Source of the DNA: Solibacillus palustris
GTDB lineage: Bacteria > Bacillota > Bacilli > Bacillales_A > Planococcaceae
NCBI RefSeq assembly: GCF_022549215.1
Contig: NZ_JAKZFC010000001.1
Coordinates: forward strand, 1,302,001 to 1,366,000
DNA: 64,000 nt
Direction of reading: 5' to 3'
Of this stretch, positions 9,560 through 17,197 are shown one piece after another. Under the pieces are notes generated by a model. It searched no databases, was not told the DNA's origin, and saw only the letters and a list, made by a program, of their open reading frames with translations. Numbering within the stretch: position 1 is the stretch's first letter; each line of letters starts with the position of its first letter. The translations under genes were made by a program, and so were the position numbers.

Positions 9560-10057
9560 ATGGATTTTGAACGTTTATACAATGAGCAGTTTCATTTGAT
9601 GTATGTATTTATTCGCTACATGGTCGGAAATGCTGAACTGGCAGAGGATTTAACACAAGAAACGTTTTTACGCATTTATAAGGCCAAAAATTTAGACCGG
9701 GTTGCGAATGAACAAGTGTATACACGGCAAGTCGCACGCAATCTTGTATATGATTATTATCGCAGAAAAGCACTCATAAAGTGGCTGCCATTTTCACAAC
9801 GCCATGAGCAACAAGAAGTTACATATGTACCCGAAGATTGGTTGCTTCAGCAAGAACAGCGCAAAGCTTTGTTTGAAGCATTGCAGCAGCTAAAGCCTTT
9901 ACAGCGTGAAATCCTAATTTACCGCAAAATTGAAGAACGCTCAATTGAAGAAACGTGCAATATTTTAGGACTAACAGCGATGAAGGTCGTCAATACACAG
10001 CGCAGTGCAATGAAAAGATTAGAACAAATTCTAGGAGGTGCTTACGATGAAGCTTGA
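9560..10057 (+). CDS. ECF-type RNA polymerase sigma factor
   Basis: Extracytoplasmic-function sigma factor, 165 residues. Region 2 is visible as DFERLYNEQFHLMYVFIRYM then AELAEDLTQETFLRIYK (the DLxQETFLR core that binds polymerase) and the Y-D-Y-Y-R-R stretch for -10 recognition. Region 4 is LKPLQREILIYRKIEERSIEE and the following helix-turn-helix. The frame is open from 9482, but the ATG at 9560 has GAGAGGTG and matches the expected ECF N-terminus. The next gene overlaps its end by 11 bases and encodes a membrane protein, the classic sigma/anti-sigma arrangement. Confidence 0.9.
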   Translation: MDFERLYNEQFHLMYVFIRYMVGNAELAEDLTQETFLRIYKAKNLDRVANEQVYTRQVARNLVYDYYRRKALIKWLPFSQRHEQQEVTYVPEDWLLQQEQRKALFEALQQLKPLQREILIYRKIEERSIEETCNILGLTAMKVVNTQRSAMKRLEQILGGAYDEA

Positions 10058-10931
10058 AGAAAACTTCCAACAGCTACAAAACCATCCTGTAAATGAACAA
10101 TTACAGCATAATATTCGTATGAAATTAGACGATAAAAAACCGCAAAAGCAGTGGAATTGGCTCGGTAGTCGCTTAGGTGAGTTTAGCTTTGTTCTTTTGT
10201 TAATTGCACTCGGTAGCTTTTTACTATTCACTTCATTACAGCATACACAGCAGGCTGCTTCTAATTCGATTCAAGCAATTTATTCATATCAAAGTGAGGA
10301 TAGCGACCTAGCTTTCCGGGCAAAACCATCTACAAACTATATCGGGATGGAAAATGTCACAACGGAAAGCCTAGTGTCATTATTTGAGAATATTAATGAG
10401 TTGCCAACCATTTCGCCAACATCTAAAATGTATGGTGATTATGAAATAATAATAGTTTATGAAGACGGAGAGCAGCGTCGTTTTGAATTCGATTCGACCT
10501 ACTTATATGATGTAGATAAAAAGGTGTTTTATCCAGGCTATGGAGAAATGCCAGCAATGATTTATTCGGATCTGTTCGCGGCACATCATTCGAATAAGTT
10601 ACCGATCTATTTAATGCCGCTTTTGATATTAGCGTTAATTGGCGGTATATCGGTATTTTATAATCGTAGGAAAATCGAGCTTCCTCAGAAAAATAAATCG
10701 CAGAATATCGCAATTGCCATCTACACAGTGACGGTACTAACAGTGTTTTATTATGTATATAATATTGGGTTGCTGTACTTCCCATTGCTATTGTTGATCA
10801 TTTTAGCTTTAGCGTACCTCATGTGGTGGGCAATCAAACGTGCAGTGACTAATCCATTGATACTAAGAGTAGAGAAAATACGAATCATTGCACTTGTAAT
10901 AATTGTTGTAGTGTTTCTTATATGGGGATAG
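10047..10931 (+). CDS. Probable membrane anti-sigma factor
   Basis: Protein of 294 residues: a cytosolic head of about 45 residues, one membrane helix (FSFVLLLIALGSFLLF), an outside domain of about 100 residues, then four or so C-terminal helices. It has no recognisable zinc-binding anti-sigma motif. The role is inferred from its 11-base overlap with the ECF sigma gene and from this topology. The ATG at 10047 has a strong AGGAGGTG; a GTG at 10038 in the same frame is too close to that site. The multi-spanning C-terminus is more elaborate than a single-pass anti-sigma factor. Confidence 0.75.
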   Translation: MKLEENFQQLQNHPVNEQLQHNIRMKLDDKKPQKQWNWLGSRLGEFSFVLLLIALGSFLLFTSLQHTQQAASNSIQAIYSYQSEDSDLAFRAKPSTNYIGMENVTTESLVSLFENINELPTISPTSKMYGDYEIIIVYEDGEQRRFEFDSTYLYDVDKKVFYPGYGEMPAMIYSDLFAAHHSNKLPIYLMPLLILALIGGISVFYNRRKIELPQKNKSQNIAIAIYTVTVLTVFYYVYNIGLLYFPLLLLIILALAYLMWWAIKRAVTNPLILRVEKIRIIALVIIVVVFLIWG

Positions 10932-10940
10932 GTGAGGGAA

Positions 10941-11126
10941 ATGTCAGAAAATCAATGCCCGCTTTGTCAGGGGGAAAATGCTTGTAATGTTGAGGATGCA
11001 CAAAATTGCTGGTGTATGACTATGAACATTCCACAGCAGGTGAAAGATCTTGTACCAGCTGAATTGAAAAACACGAGCTGTATTTGTGCGGCTTGTGTGG
11101 AGAAATATCGTGTAATTGGAGAGTAA
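10941..11126 (+). CDS. Cysteine-rich CWC family protein
   Basis: Small protein of 61 residues with CPLCQGENAC, NCWC and CICAAC clusters, the arrangement of the cysteine-rich CWC family; a metal site is likely. It begins ten bases after the anti-sigma gene with AGGTGAGGG upstream, as the third gene of the sigma operon. Function unknown; the association with the sigma operon may only be transcriptional. Confidence 0.8.
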   Translation: MSENQCPLCQGENACNVEDAQNCWCMTMNIPQQVKDLVPAELKNTSCICAACVEKYRVIGE

Positions 11127-11135
11127 GTGAACTAA

Positions 11136-11234
11136 ATGAGTGATGCAATGCTATTTGTTGACATGTGGATGGATGATGTGATGGCCTTTGTCGATTTAAG
11201 ATCAGCCATTCGATTCAACGCTTGGCAAAAGTAA
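11136..11234 (+). CDS. Possible 32-residue open frame
   Basis: Short methionine-rich frame starting at ATG 11136, ten bases after the CWC gene, translating as MSDAMLFVDMWMDDVMAFVD and ending in WQK. It has no clear ribosome binding site of its own apart from GAGTAAGTGA upstream. It may be a gene remnant or chance. Confidence 0.2.
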   Translation: MSDAMLFVDMWMDDVMAFVDLRSAIRFNAWQK

Positions 11235-11272
11235 ATAATGATTTTTTTAGCGCAAAACATAGATTTTTAATA

Positions 11273-11311
11273 CCGCATACATGAAATGTGACTTCATGTA
11301 TGTGGTTTTTT
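11273..11311 (+). terminator. Rho-independent terminator of the sigma operon
   Basis: Thirteen-base stem (CCGCATACATGAA with TTCATGTATGTGG, one G-U pair), short loop, then a run of six T. Confidence 0.88.
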
Positions 11312-11392
11312 ATTTCGGAAAATTTGGAACTAAAAGTTTTTTAAAGAGTCAATTAGCAAAAGAGTTATTTCAATTAAAAGGGTGTGATTGCT

Positions 11393-11773
11393 TTGGTTGA
11401 TAAGAAAGCAAGACGTAAGAAATTTATTAGAATTTTATTAATGGTCAGTGCTTTATTCTTGGGAGTTGTAGGATATGCGATTTACTGGGCTTTTTTTGAC
11501 ATGAACCGCTTGCCAAAAGGGGAATATTTAACGGAAGCAATTTCACCTGATGGCACATATACAGTAAAGTCCTATGTAAACAGTCCAAGCTTAAGCGCAG
11601 ATGCGGTAAGAGGCGAGATAATATTTAATAAAAAAAATGGTAAAACGAAAAATATATATTGGAATTACCGTGAATCAAGAGCAACAATCGAATGGCTGGA
11701 TCATCAAACGGTTGTTATAAATGGACACAAGCTTCAAGTACCGAATGAAAAATTTGATTGGCGGCGAGAATAA
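11393..11773 (+). CDS. DUF5412-like membrane-anchored protein
   Basis: Protein of 126 residues with a basic N-terminus, one membrane helix (ILLMVSALFLGVVGYAIYWA) and an outside domain containing LPKGEYL, SPDGTYTVKSY, RGEIIFNKKN, KNIYWNYRE and EWLDHQTVVINGHKLQVP. This order matches what I recall of DUF5412 proteins of Bacillus. I took the TTG at 11393, eight bases after AGGGTG; a GTG at 11384 in the same frame is possible. A decayed partial copy of its 3-prime part lies at 13030-13083. Confidence 0.75.
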   Translation: MVDKKARRKKFIRILLMVSALFLGVVGYAIYWAFFDMNRLPKGEYLTEAISPDGTYTVKSYVNSPSLSADAVRGEIIFNKKNGKTKNIYWNYRESRATIEWLDHQTVVINGHKLQVPNEKFDWRRE

Positions 11774-11842
11774 AGCTTGTTTCTGTATTCCTCACAAATT
11801 GATGTTATACTAACAAAATGAAATCAATGTAAGGGGAACGTT

Positions 11843-12379
11843 ATGCAAGTAAAGTTATTTGAGGCGCGCTACGCAAATTCAGTAGCGATCCTATTAAACA
11901 AGTATTTACCGTTTGAAGAAGAAAACGAAAACACCGTGCTACAAGCAGGCGGCATTCAATATATTTGTGTTGCCAATGAAGAGGTCGTTGGTTATATTGC
12001 GGGTCACTTAATCGAAGAAGCACACAACGAGTTTCCATATTTTGAACAGGAGCTACGCGGATTGCGTTCGTTAAGTATGGACAAGGCAACATTCAATACA
12101 AGTCATTTAGTGGTCAATCCGAGTTACCGCGGACAGGGAATCGGTCGTGCACTCGTTGAAGCTTATAATGCGGCAGTGAAAGAACAAGCAGATGCCATGA
12201 TCGTAGTCGGCTGGGTGAAGTCAGATACGAATAGGTGGGAGGCGGAAAAGTTATTTACCAAAATCGATTTAACACGATTTATTTATTTGGATAAATACTT
12301 TAAGCCGTACGAAGTGTATTGCCCGAGTTGTGCTGGGTTATGTTACTGCGATGCGGATATTTATTATAAGGCCTATTAA
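11843..12379 (+). CDS. GNAT family N-acetyltransferase with cysteine-rich tail
   Basis: Acetyltransferase of 178 residues. The acetyl-CoA pyrophosphate loop is visible as NPSYRGQGIGRAL (the R/Q-x-x-G-x-G/A motif) after a beta strand SHLVVNP. The last 20 residues carry CPSCAGLCYCD, four cysteines that could bind zinc, which is unusual for GNAT enzymes. The substrate is unknown. ATG at 11843 has GGGGAACG upstream, and a terminator follows directly. Confidence 0.85.
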   Translation: MQVKLFEARYANSVAILLNKYLPFEEENENTVLQAGGIQYICVANEEVVGYIAGHLIEEAHNEFPYFEQELRGLRSLSMDKATFNTSHLVVNPSYRGQGIGRALVEAYNAAVKEQADAMIVVGWVKSDTNRWEAEKLFTKIDLTRFIYLDKYFKPYEVYCPSCAGLCYCDADIYYKAY

Positions 12380-12385
12380 GACTGG

Positions 12386-12414
12386 AGAAGCTGCGAAAAT
12401 GTAGCTTCTTTTTT
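12386..12414 (+). terminator. Terminator after GNAT gene
   Basis: AGAAGCT stem pairing with AGCTTCT over a 10-base loop, then TTTTTT. Confidence 0.8.
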
Positions 12415-12501
12415 ATGATATAAGTGGTGAAAGATGATGGTTGTTGAAACTTTCTGAAAATTTATTCGTATAGTAATTAAAGTGTTTAGGAGGCGGTATG
12501 C

Positions 12502-12735
12502 ATGTCTAGCATTATTTACTTGATTTTTTTTATGTCACCATTGTATGCGGTCATCATCTGGTCGTATTTGAATCCAAAAGAGAGCCTACTTTGGGGGAAA
12601 CGAGGGATATTTAAAGAAGAGCCTGAAGTAACGGAGGCTGCAATACGTCAAGCAAAGGTAACCGCGATTTTCGGTTTGATTTGGCTAACTTTTATGTTGT
12701 TATTGGGGATAATGATAATATATATTTATTACTGA
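12502..12735 (+). CDS. Small two-helix membrane protein
   Basis: Protein of 77 residues: N-terminal helix (IIYLIFFMSPLYAVIIWSYL), a polar loop with NPKESLLWGKRGIFKEEPEV, and a C-terminal helix (IFGLIWLTFMLLLGIMIIY). It is preceded by AGGAGGCGG. It resembles small hypothetical membrane proteins of Bacillales; no function can be assigned. Confidence 0.7.
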   Translation: MSSIIYLIFFMSPLYAVIIWSYLNPKESLLWGKRGIFKEEPEVTEAAIRQAKVTAIFGLIWLTFMLLLGIMIIYIYY

Positions 12736-13029
12736 GAAAGTTGTGCTTCGAAATAATAAAGTCATATAACATATTCATCCACTATCATAGATGAGCCCTA
12801 CTATAACGCGCTGGGACTGGTGATGTATGTGAGAAATAAGTGTGTAGGGCAATAAAATAGAATGCTTTTTGGTCATTTCCGGCAGATAGATCCAATTGAA
12901 AAGATTCATGCATTAATTGACATCGATATCTATATCCATCCTTTTACAGAGGATGGATAATAACAAGTTATATATACGCATCTTCAAGTTTCATGCACCT
13001 GATACACAGTGCTAAACGATTTTGCAAAA
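12736..13029. other. Intergenic debris
   Basis: No intact gene. A 7-base inverted pair (GCCCTAC at 12795, GTAGGGC at 12842) is present. A short + frame from ATG 12862 (MLFGHFRQIDPIEKIHALID, then a stop) could be a gene remnant. It leads directly into two recognisable gene fragments. Confidence 0.4.
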
Positions 13030-13083
13030 ATTGAATGGCTGGATCATCAAACGGTTGTTATTAATGGGCACACACTACATGTG
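13030..13083 (+). pseudogene. Fragment of a DUF5412-like gene
   Basis: Eighteen codons reading IEWLDHQTVVINGHTLHV. This is nearly identical in protein and DNA to residues near the end of the gene at 11393-11773 (EWLDHQTVVINGHKLQV). No start, helix or remaining domain is present, so it is a broken duplicate or the residue of a lost paralogue. Confidence 0.72.
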
Positions 13084-13245
13084 TTAAAGAGAATATTTAA
13101 AAATATCCACCATTTCCTCGTCAGTTTCATGGATGGTCTCTTCTAACGTCCAGCCTCGTTTGATGTAATAATCTGAGGCATTTTCGGTTTTTAAGTAGAT
13201 TTCGGAAATGCCTAATGATTTCACATGATTTATTAAATAATTCAT
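13084..13245 (-). pseudogene. C-terminal fragment of a GNAT acetyltransferase
   Basis: Fifty-three codons on the minus strand beginning MNYLINHVKSLGISEIYLKT and continuing ENASDYYIKRGWTLEETIHE. This is the typical last third of a GNAT enzyme (helix, strand, then A-x-x-x-Y-x-x-x-G-W). The acetyl-CoA loop and everything before it are missing. It abuts the DUF5412-like fragment at 13083, so this is a junction of two broken genes. Confidence 0.68.
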
Positions 13246-13257
13246 AAGTTGCTAAAT

Positions 13258-13635
13258 TTATTTACAAACACCTAATGGATTGCCGTCAGGGTCATAGAAA
13301 GTAAAAAACCTAGTAGTTCCTTCTTCACCAATTGGATTTACCTTGATATCCCGTTCAACTAACAATTTATGAGTCTCTTCAATATCATGAGAAATAAAAT
13401 TGTAATATTTACCGACACCGAAATTATTATCAGGGAACTTCATTGGTTGATGATTTTGTGTTTTAACAAGACATACTACTGTTTGAGACTTTTCTGCTAT
13501 CTTCATAACAGCTGCCTCTACCTCAATATAAATAACCGTAAAGCCAAGTTTTTCTTCGTACCATTTTGCTGATAATACAGGGTCTTTCACAGGAATAAAT
13601 ACTCCTTCCATTCCCTTCAATAATGCTTTGGTCAT
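13258..13635 (-). CDS. VOC family (glyoxalase/bleomycin-resistance-like) protein
   Basis: Protein of 125 residues with the two beta-alpha-beta units of the vicinal oxygen chelate superfamily: FIPVKDPVLSAKWYEEKLGF at the start and FYDPDGNPLGVCK at the end, a canonical VOC C-terminus. Members include metal-dependent isomerases and resistance proteins; the substrate here is unknown. The ATG at 13635 has AAGGAG seven bases upstream; an in-frame start at 13656 lacks a good site. Confidence 0.87.
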   Translation of the reverse strand: MTKALLKGMEGVFIPVKDPVLSAKWYEEKLGFTVIYIEVEAAVMKIAEKSQTVVCLVKTQNHQPMKFPDNNFGVGKYYNFISHDIEETHKLLVERDIKVNPIGEEGTTRFFTFYDPDGNPLGVCK

Positions 13636-13758
13636 TTTCTTTAGCTCCTTATACAATATCTTGATTAGTATATACGTTCTCCTATTATTTACATTTCTCC
13701 TTGTAAAATCCTTAATATTTTTTGTGCTTCGTTAGTTTAATAAAGACTATTACGTGAA

Positions 13759-14106
13759 TTATACCCTTTGCATATGAGTATCTTTAAAGCTTTGTTTATA
13801 TTTTAAGCCGTAGCCTAAACAGCGATCCAAAAATATGTGAGCAATCCAAATACAAGAAATCATGAGCAACGTGTCGATTTCGAGTAGAATCGAAGCACCG
13901 ATTAAAATTGCCGGAATAACAACACTATGACCAATATTGTAGAACAATGCACCAATTGTGGAATTAATGATATAACCCATCATCGCAATGTCTGGGACAA
14001 ACAATAACAAGAGAAATAGCCAAAATGAAAAATCTAGCTGTAAATAAATGAACAACGTTAGTAAAAATGCGAAGCCGTATTCAGTATGGAGTACAATTTT
14101 ATTCAT
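13759..14106 (-). CDS. DUF4260-type membrane protein
   Basis: Protein of 115 residues with four hydrophobic segments and the C-terminal pattern HIFLDRCLGYGLKY followed by F-x-x-T-H, characteristic of DUF4260. Its start overlaps the end of the MerR regulator gene by eight bases, so both are in one operon. The regulator probably controls it. Function unknown. Confidence 0.8.
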   Translation of the reverse strand: MNKIVLHTEYGFAFLLTLFIYLQLDFSFWLFLLLLFVPDIAMMGYIINSTIGALFYNIGHSVVIPAILIGASILLEIDTLLMISCIWIAHIFLDRCLGYGLKYKQSFKDTHMQRV

Positions 14107-14530
14107 CGTGAAAACCTTCTTTCAATTGGTCAAATAATTGATTGATGGATTGATCAATTTGCTTTTGATTTTTTTCAAATTGTTGATTGCCCATTAATTG
14201 AGTAATCAACTGTAGGGTGTTGATGGCTTGTTGATAAAAAGTGATTTTATTTGTTAATTGCTGTGATTTTTCATCAAATAGAGCAACCGTTGTTTCATTG
14301 CATGCCACGGTTATTTCTTGTGATTTTAACAGTGTAAGCTGCTCAATTTCTTTTAAAGAAAATCCGAGCTGCTTTAATACGACAATCATCTTTAGCTGTG
14401 CCTCGCAGGATTCATCATAATCGCGATAGCCATTCGGTAATCTTTTTGGTTGGAGTAATCCTTCTTTTTCATAGAAACGGATGGTATCCATTGAAACAAG
14501 AAGTTTTTTTGAGAACGTTTTTATTTGCAT
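14099..14530 (-). CDS. MerR family transcriptional regulator
   Basis: Regulator of 143 residues. The winged helix-turn-helix is at the N-terminus (IKTFSKKLLVSMDTIRFYEK, EGLLQP, then NGYRDY), the MerR signature, followed by KQLGFSLKEIEQL and a long dimerisation coiled coil. No metal-binding cysteine cluster is visible; the single Cys before the coil suggests a small-molecule or aldehyde-type sensor, which is a guess. The ATG at 14530 has GAGGTG six bases upstream. First gene of the operon with the DUF4260 gene. Confidence 0.9.
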   Translation of the reverse strand: MQIKTFSKKLLVSMDTIRFYEKEGLLQPKRLPNGYRDYDESCEAQLKMIVVLKQLGFSLKEIEQLTLLKSQEITVACNETTVALFDEKSQQLTNKITFYQQAINTLQLITQLMGNQQFEKNQKQIDQSINQLFDQLKEGFHDE

Positions 14531-14548
14531 ATTCATCACCTCATGTAA

Positions 14549-14579
14549 ACGATAACATTGGAGTGCACTCTAAGGTCAA
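14549..14579 (-). promoter_or_regulatory. MerR-type promoter with 19-bp spacer and palindromic operator
   Basis: Reading the minus strand, TTGACC (14574-14579) and TATCGT (14549-14554) are separated by 19 bases, the over-long spacer typical of MerR-controlled promoters. The spacer contains the perfect palindrome GAGTGCACTC (14561-14570). Autoregulation is inferred. Confidence 0.78.
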
Positions 14580-14713
14580 GTAAAGAAATTTAAATTTGTA
14601 TATATTGTGAATTGTTAAAATACTAAAGAATAATAGGAACAAATTGTAAGTAAAGGCGTTTCATCAATGAAGGAGGTAAAAACTGGACAAATAAACTACA
14701 TGAGGTGAGCATT

Positions 14714-15868
14714 TTGGATTCACAACAATTATTAAATGTTAGTAACAATTTACTTCTTAGTGGCTTTATATTATTGCTAATCGCAATTGTGCCACTTGGG
14801 CTCTCTGTCAAATCAAACAGAACTCTTTTCGGTAAGCTGGGCATTGTTATAACGTATGCAGCATTTATTTTACAGCTTGGTTATTTTATAACGAGGTGGG
14901 TTGCAGTAAAACATGCACCTGTAAGTAATATGTTTGAGTTTGTGACGTTTTTCGGGATCATGTTGATTGGCGGCTTTATACTAATCTATCACATGTATAA
15001 GCAAGTGATCGTCGGTTTATTTGTTATTCCGATTTCACTCATCATTATTGGCTACGGCAGTGCTTTTTCTAGTGAAGTTTCGCCATTAGTGCCATCGTTA
15101 ATCAGTAACTGGCTTACCATTCACGTTATTACGGTTGCCATATCGAGTGCCATATTATCGATTTCGTTTGCAACAGGGATTATGTATCTTTTAAAGGTGC
15201 TAGATGTGACGAAAAAATCAATCAGCACACGTTCATTAGAATTCGTGTTGTATTGTTTAGTCGTGGTAATCGGCTTTGTTGGTGCATCGACGGTATTTAG
15301 CTTTGCAATGGAGCCTGTTACAATTGCCTACAAAGATGTACAAGGAAATGAAAGTACAGTGATTTATGAAATGTACCCGCTCGTTGTTAACGAAAATCAT
15401 GACCAAGTTGGACTTTTGACAATTTCGAATAAAATTGATGCAGCAAAACTAAATTCCATTGCCTGGGCTTTCATTGTCGGTACAGTGTTATACATAGTGA
15501 TCCGACTCATCACAAGAAGAAGTATAAGCATGATTTTAAAGCCCCTAACAAAACGGGTAAATGCTAATTTGATGGACGAAATTTCTTACCGAGCAGTTGT
15601 CATTGGATTCCCACTATTTGCACTTGGTGGCTTATTATTTGCGATGATTTGGGCGCAAATTGCATGGGGCAGATTTTGGGGCTGGGATCCTAAGGAAGTA
15701 TGGGCACTCATTACGTTTCTGTTTTATGCTGCAATGCTACATTTACGATTATCGAAGTCCTGGGAAGGTGAAAAGACCGCATGGATGACGATTATCGGAT
15801 TTGGCATTATTATATTCAATCAAGTTTTCGTAAACCTTGTCATCGCAGGGCTTCATTCGTATGCATAA
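14714..15868 (+). CDS. CcsA/CcsB (ResC-type) cytochrome c biogenesis protein
   Basis: Integral membrane protein of 384 residues of the CcsA/CcsB/ResC family, which brings heme to apocytochrome c on the outer face of the membrane. The tryptophan-rich WWD-type motif is present as AWGRFWGWDPKEVWALITF near residue 325, and external histidines flank it (HAPVSNMFEF early, HLRL after the WWD). About eight helices are visible. The TTG at 14714 follows GAGGTGAG at good spacing; a GTG at 14705 is possible. The usual partner ResB/Ccs1 is not adjacent. A 13-codon frame (14668-14709) with AAGGAGG at its beginning lies just upstream and could be a chance feature. Confidence 0.86.
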   Translation: MDSQQLLNVSNNLLLSGFILLLIAIVPLGLSVKSNRTLFGKLGIVITYAAFILQLGYFITRWVAVKHAPVSNMFEFVTFFGIMLIGGFILIYHMYKQVIVGLFVIPISLIIIGYGSAFSSEVSPLVPSLISNWLTIHVITVAISSAILSISFATGIMYLLKVLDVTKKSISTRSLEFVLYCLVVVIGFVGASTVFSFAMEPVTIAYKDVQGNESTVIYEMYPLVVNENHDQVGLLTISNKIDAAKLNSIAWAFIVGTVLYIVIRLITRRSISMILKPLTKRVNANLMDEISYRAVVIGFPLFALGGLLFAMIWAQIAWGRFWGWDPKEVWALITFLFYAAMLHLRLSKSWEGEKTAWMTIIGFGIIIFNQVFVNLVIAGLHSYA

Positions 15869-15890
15869 CAGTTAGCTTGAAATAAATTTA

Positions 15891-15928
15891 AAAATGCTTG
15901 CTCACTTTTTAGGAGCGGGCATTTTTAA
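15891..15928 (+). terminator. Terminator after the ccs gene
   Basis: AAAATGCTTGCTC pairs with GAGCGGGCATTTT across a short loop, followed by T-rich sequence. Confidence 0.82.
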
Positions 15929-16027
15929 TTAGGGTGACATCATTTAATGCTACCTACATCATGTAGCTTTGTAATAAAGATTGATTATTTATAATAAAGA
16001 TCGATTATTTGTAATAAAGTTTGATTA

Positions 16028-16150
16028 AAATCATCTCTCCTCTGTAGATTTCTTAGAGGATAGATAATTTTTCGTTGGACAATTATGTTAATGTAACTAT
16101 AAAGATTGTGAAGAAATGTACTTAAACTAACGGGGCAGTTTAGTTGAATA
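16028..16150 (+). repeat. Intergenic composite repeat, type with long spacer (copy 1)
   Basis: Imperfect terminator-like hairpin (16028-16066), a 50-base spacer ending GAAGAAATGTACTT, and a hairpin built on AAACTAA-CGGGGCAG-TTTAGTT (16124-16145). The same order, with clear similarity throughout, recurs at 58807-58930, and the second half at 18731-18795. It lies directly upstream of the HAD gene. Just before it, GATTGATTATTTATAATAAA-like sequence is repeated about three times (15978-16025). Confidence 0.75.
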
Positions 16151-16188
16151 AGAATAAATGAAAAATCATTCTGTAAGGAGTGTAGAAA

Positions 16189-16701
16189 TTGAAAGTTGCA
16201 TTTTTTGATAGAGATGGCACTATAATTGAAGATTATTTAGATCATGAATGGACTAGAATAGAGCATCCAGTATTTATAGATGGGTCAATTAGCACGTTAA
16301 AAGAAGTCATAAAGAAAGGTTATAAAATCATAATTATTACCAACCAATACATTATTAACGAAGGATATATTACGGTTGACCAATACCATGATATAAATAA
16401 TCAAGTGGAGAGAGAGTTAACTCGCCAAGGTGTTGAACTGCTTGATGTCTTTTATTGTCCACATGGTAAATGTGAGGGGTGTACTTGTATGAAGCCTAAT
16501 ATTGGAATGGTTAAGCAGGCAATTCATAAATATCCTGAAATTAATTTGGAAGAGTCCTTTATGATTGGTGACTCAGCAGTTGATGTAGAATTAGCAATAA
16601 ATATAGGAATTAAAGGTTTTGGAATCAGAGTAGGTTCTAATTACAAGGAAGGAAATATATATCAATTGAACAGTGTAAAAGATTTACCACTTTATATTTA
16701 A
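16189..16701 (+). CDS. HAD superfamily phosphatase, GmhB/HisB-N type
   Basis: Cytosolic HAD-IIIA phosphatase of 170 residues. Motif I is FFDRDGTI (residues 5-12, two catalytic aspartates), motif II ITNQ, and motif IV IGDSAVDVE. The zinc loop CPHGKCEGCTCMKP is present, as in heptose-bisphosphate and histidinol-phosphate phosphatases. The substrate cannot be decided because it stands alone rather than in a sugar or histidine operon. TTG start at 16189 with AAGGAG upstream. It is the first stand-alone gene in the repeat-separated array. Confidence 0.88.
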   Translation: MKVAFFDRDGTIIEDYLDHEWTRIEHPVFIDGSISTLKEVIKKGYKIIIITNQYIINEGYITVDQYHDINNQVERELTRQGVELLDVFYCPHGKCEGCTCMKPNIGMVKQAIHKYPEINLEESFMIGDSAVDVELAINIGIKGFGIRVGSNYKEGNIYQLNSVKDLPLYI

Positions 16702-16749
16702 TATTGGTTTATAGCTGTGCCATCACAAAAATTTTTAATTAATAAACTG

Positions 16750-16788
16750 TTCCTTCTTCAACTAACGGGGGCTTTAGTTGAGGAAGAA
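16750..16788. repeat. Intergenic hairpin repeat (ACTAACGGGG family)
   Basis: Nearly self-complementary unit: TTCTTCAACTAA on the left and TTAGTTGAGGAAGAA on the right, around CGGGGGCT. Same core as the other ACTAACGGGG repeats here. Lies downstream of the HAD gene. Confidence 0.8.
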
Positions 16789-16800
16789 AAATAAATAAAG

Positions 16801-16844
16801 GACCATACATATTAGACATATCTAATATGTATGGTCTTTTTATT
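16801..16844 (+). terminator. Strong terminator
   Basis: Perfect 16-base stem (GACCATACATATTAGA with TCTAATATGTATGGTC), 4-base loop, then TTTTTATT. Probably terminates the HAD gene transcript. Confidence 0.92.
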
Positions 16845-16876
16845 ATCAACCTTTTTGACTCCTAACCTAAATATAA

Positions 16877-17089
16877 TATCAGTATACCTATACAATAAAC
16901 GGAAATGTCATTACGGATTCTTTTGAAAATGTGAATCCAGATGAAGTAAACGAATCTCTTGGACTAACCGGAAATAATGAGTCCGAGTCCAAATCAGCAA
17001 GATCTTCAACAAATGAAGGTGAGCTTTCTAGTGTTGATACAAATGGAAATGGTATCGTGACAATCGCAGAAGCAAAAGCAGCTGGTTGA
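16877..17089 (+). pseudogene. C-terminal gene fragment with EF-hand-like calcium loop
   Basis: Open frame of 70 codons with no start codon in context. It begins YQYTYTINGNVITDSFENVN, then a polar linker, and ends VDTNGNGIVTIAEAKAAG and a stop. The D-x-N-x-N-G-x-x-T-x-x-E pattern is an EF-hand/excalibur-like calcium loop. Proteins of this type usually continue past AAG, so the fragment seems cut at both ends, with the 3-prime cut falling exactly at the start of a composite repeat. Confidence 0.6.
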
Positions 17090-17147
17090 GTTGCTTAGGC
17101 AGCTCTTTTTTCTTATTGAGCTAACGGGGCAGTTTAGTTTAATAAGA
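17086..17147 (+). repeat. Composite intergenic repeat, partial copy (terminator + hairpin)
   Basis: TTGAGTTGCT-TAGGC-AGCTCTTTTTT gives a small terminator; ATTGAGCTAACGGGGCAGT and TTAGTTTAATAAG give the downstream hairpin. It lacks the left hairpin found in the full copies and sits directly upstream of the Nudix gene. Confidence 0.78.
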
Positions 17148-17197
17148 TTTGTTACACAGAAGGTTATTTTGTAGCTGGTAATCTCAGGGGGGATAAT

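Noticed and set aside
12862-12960. Short frame MLFGHFRQIDPIEKIH as a small gene
   Set aside because: No ribosome binding site, and it is surrounded by gene debris; reported only as part of the intergenic region.
14668-14709. 13-codon leader peptide before the ccs gene
   Set aside because: ATG AAG GAG GTA looks like a ribosome binding site read as codons; there is no regulatory codon run and no attenuator hairpin after it.
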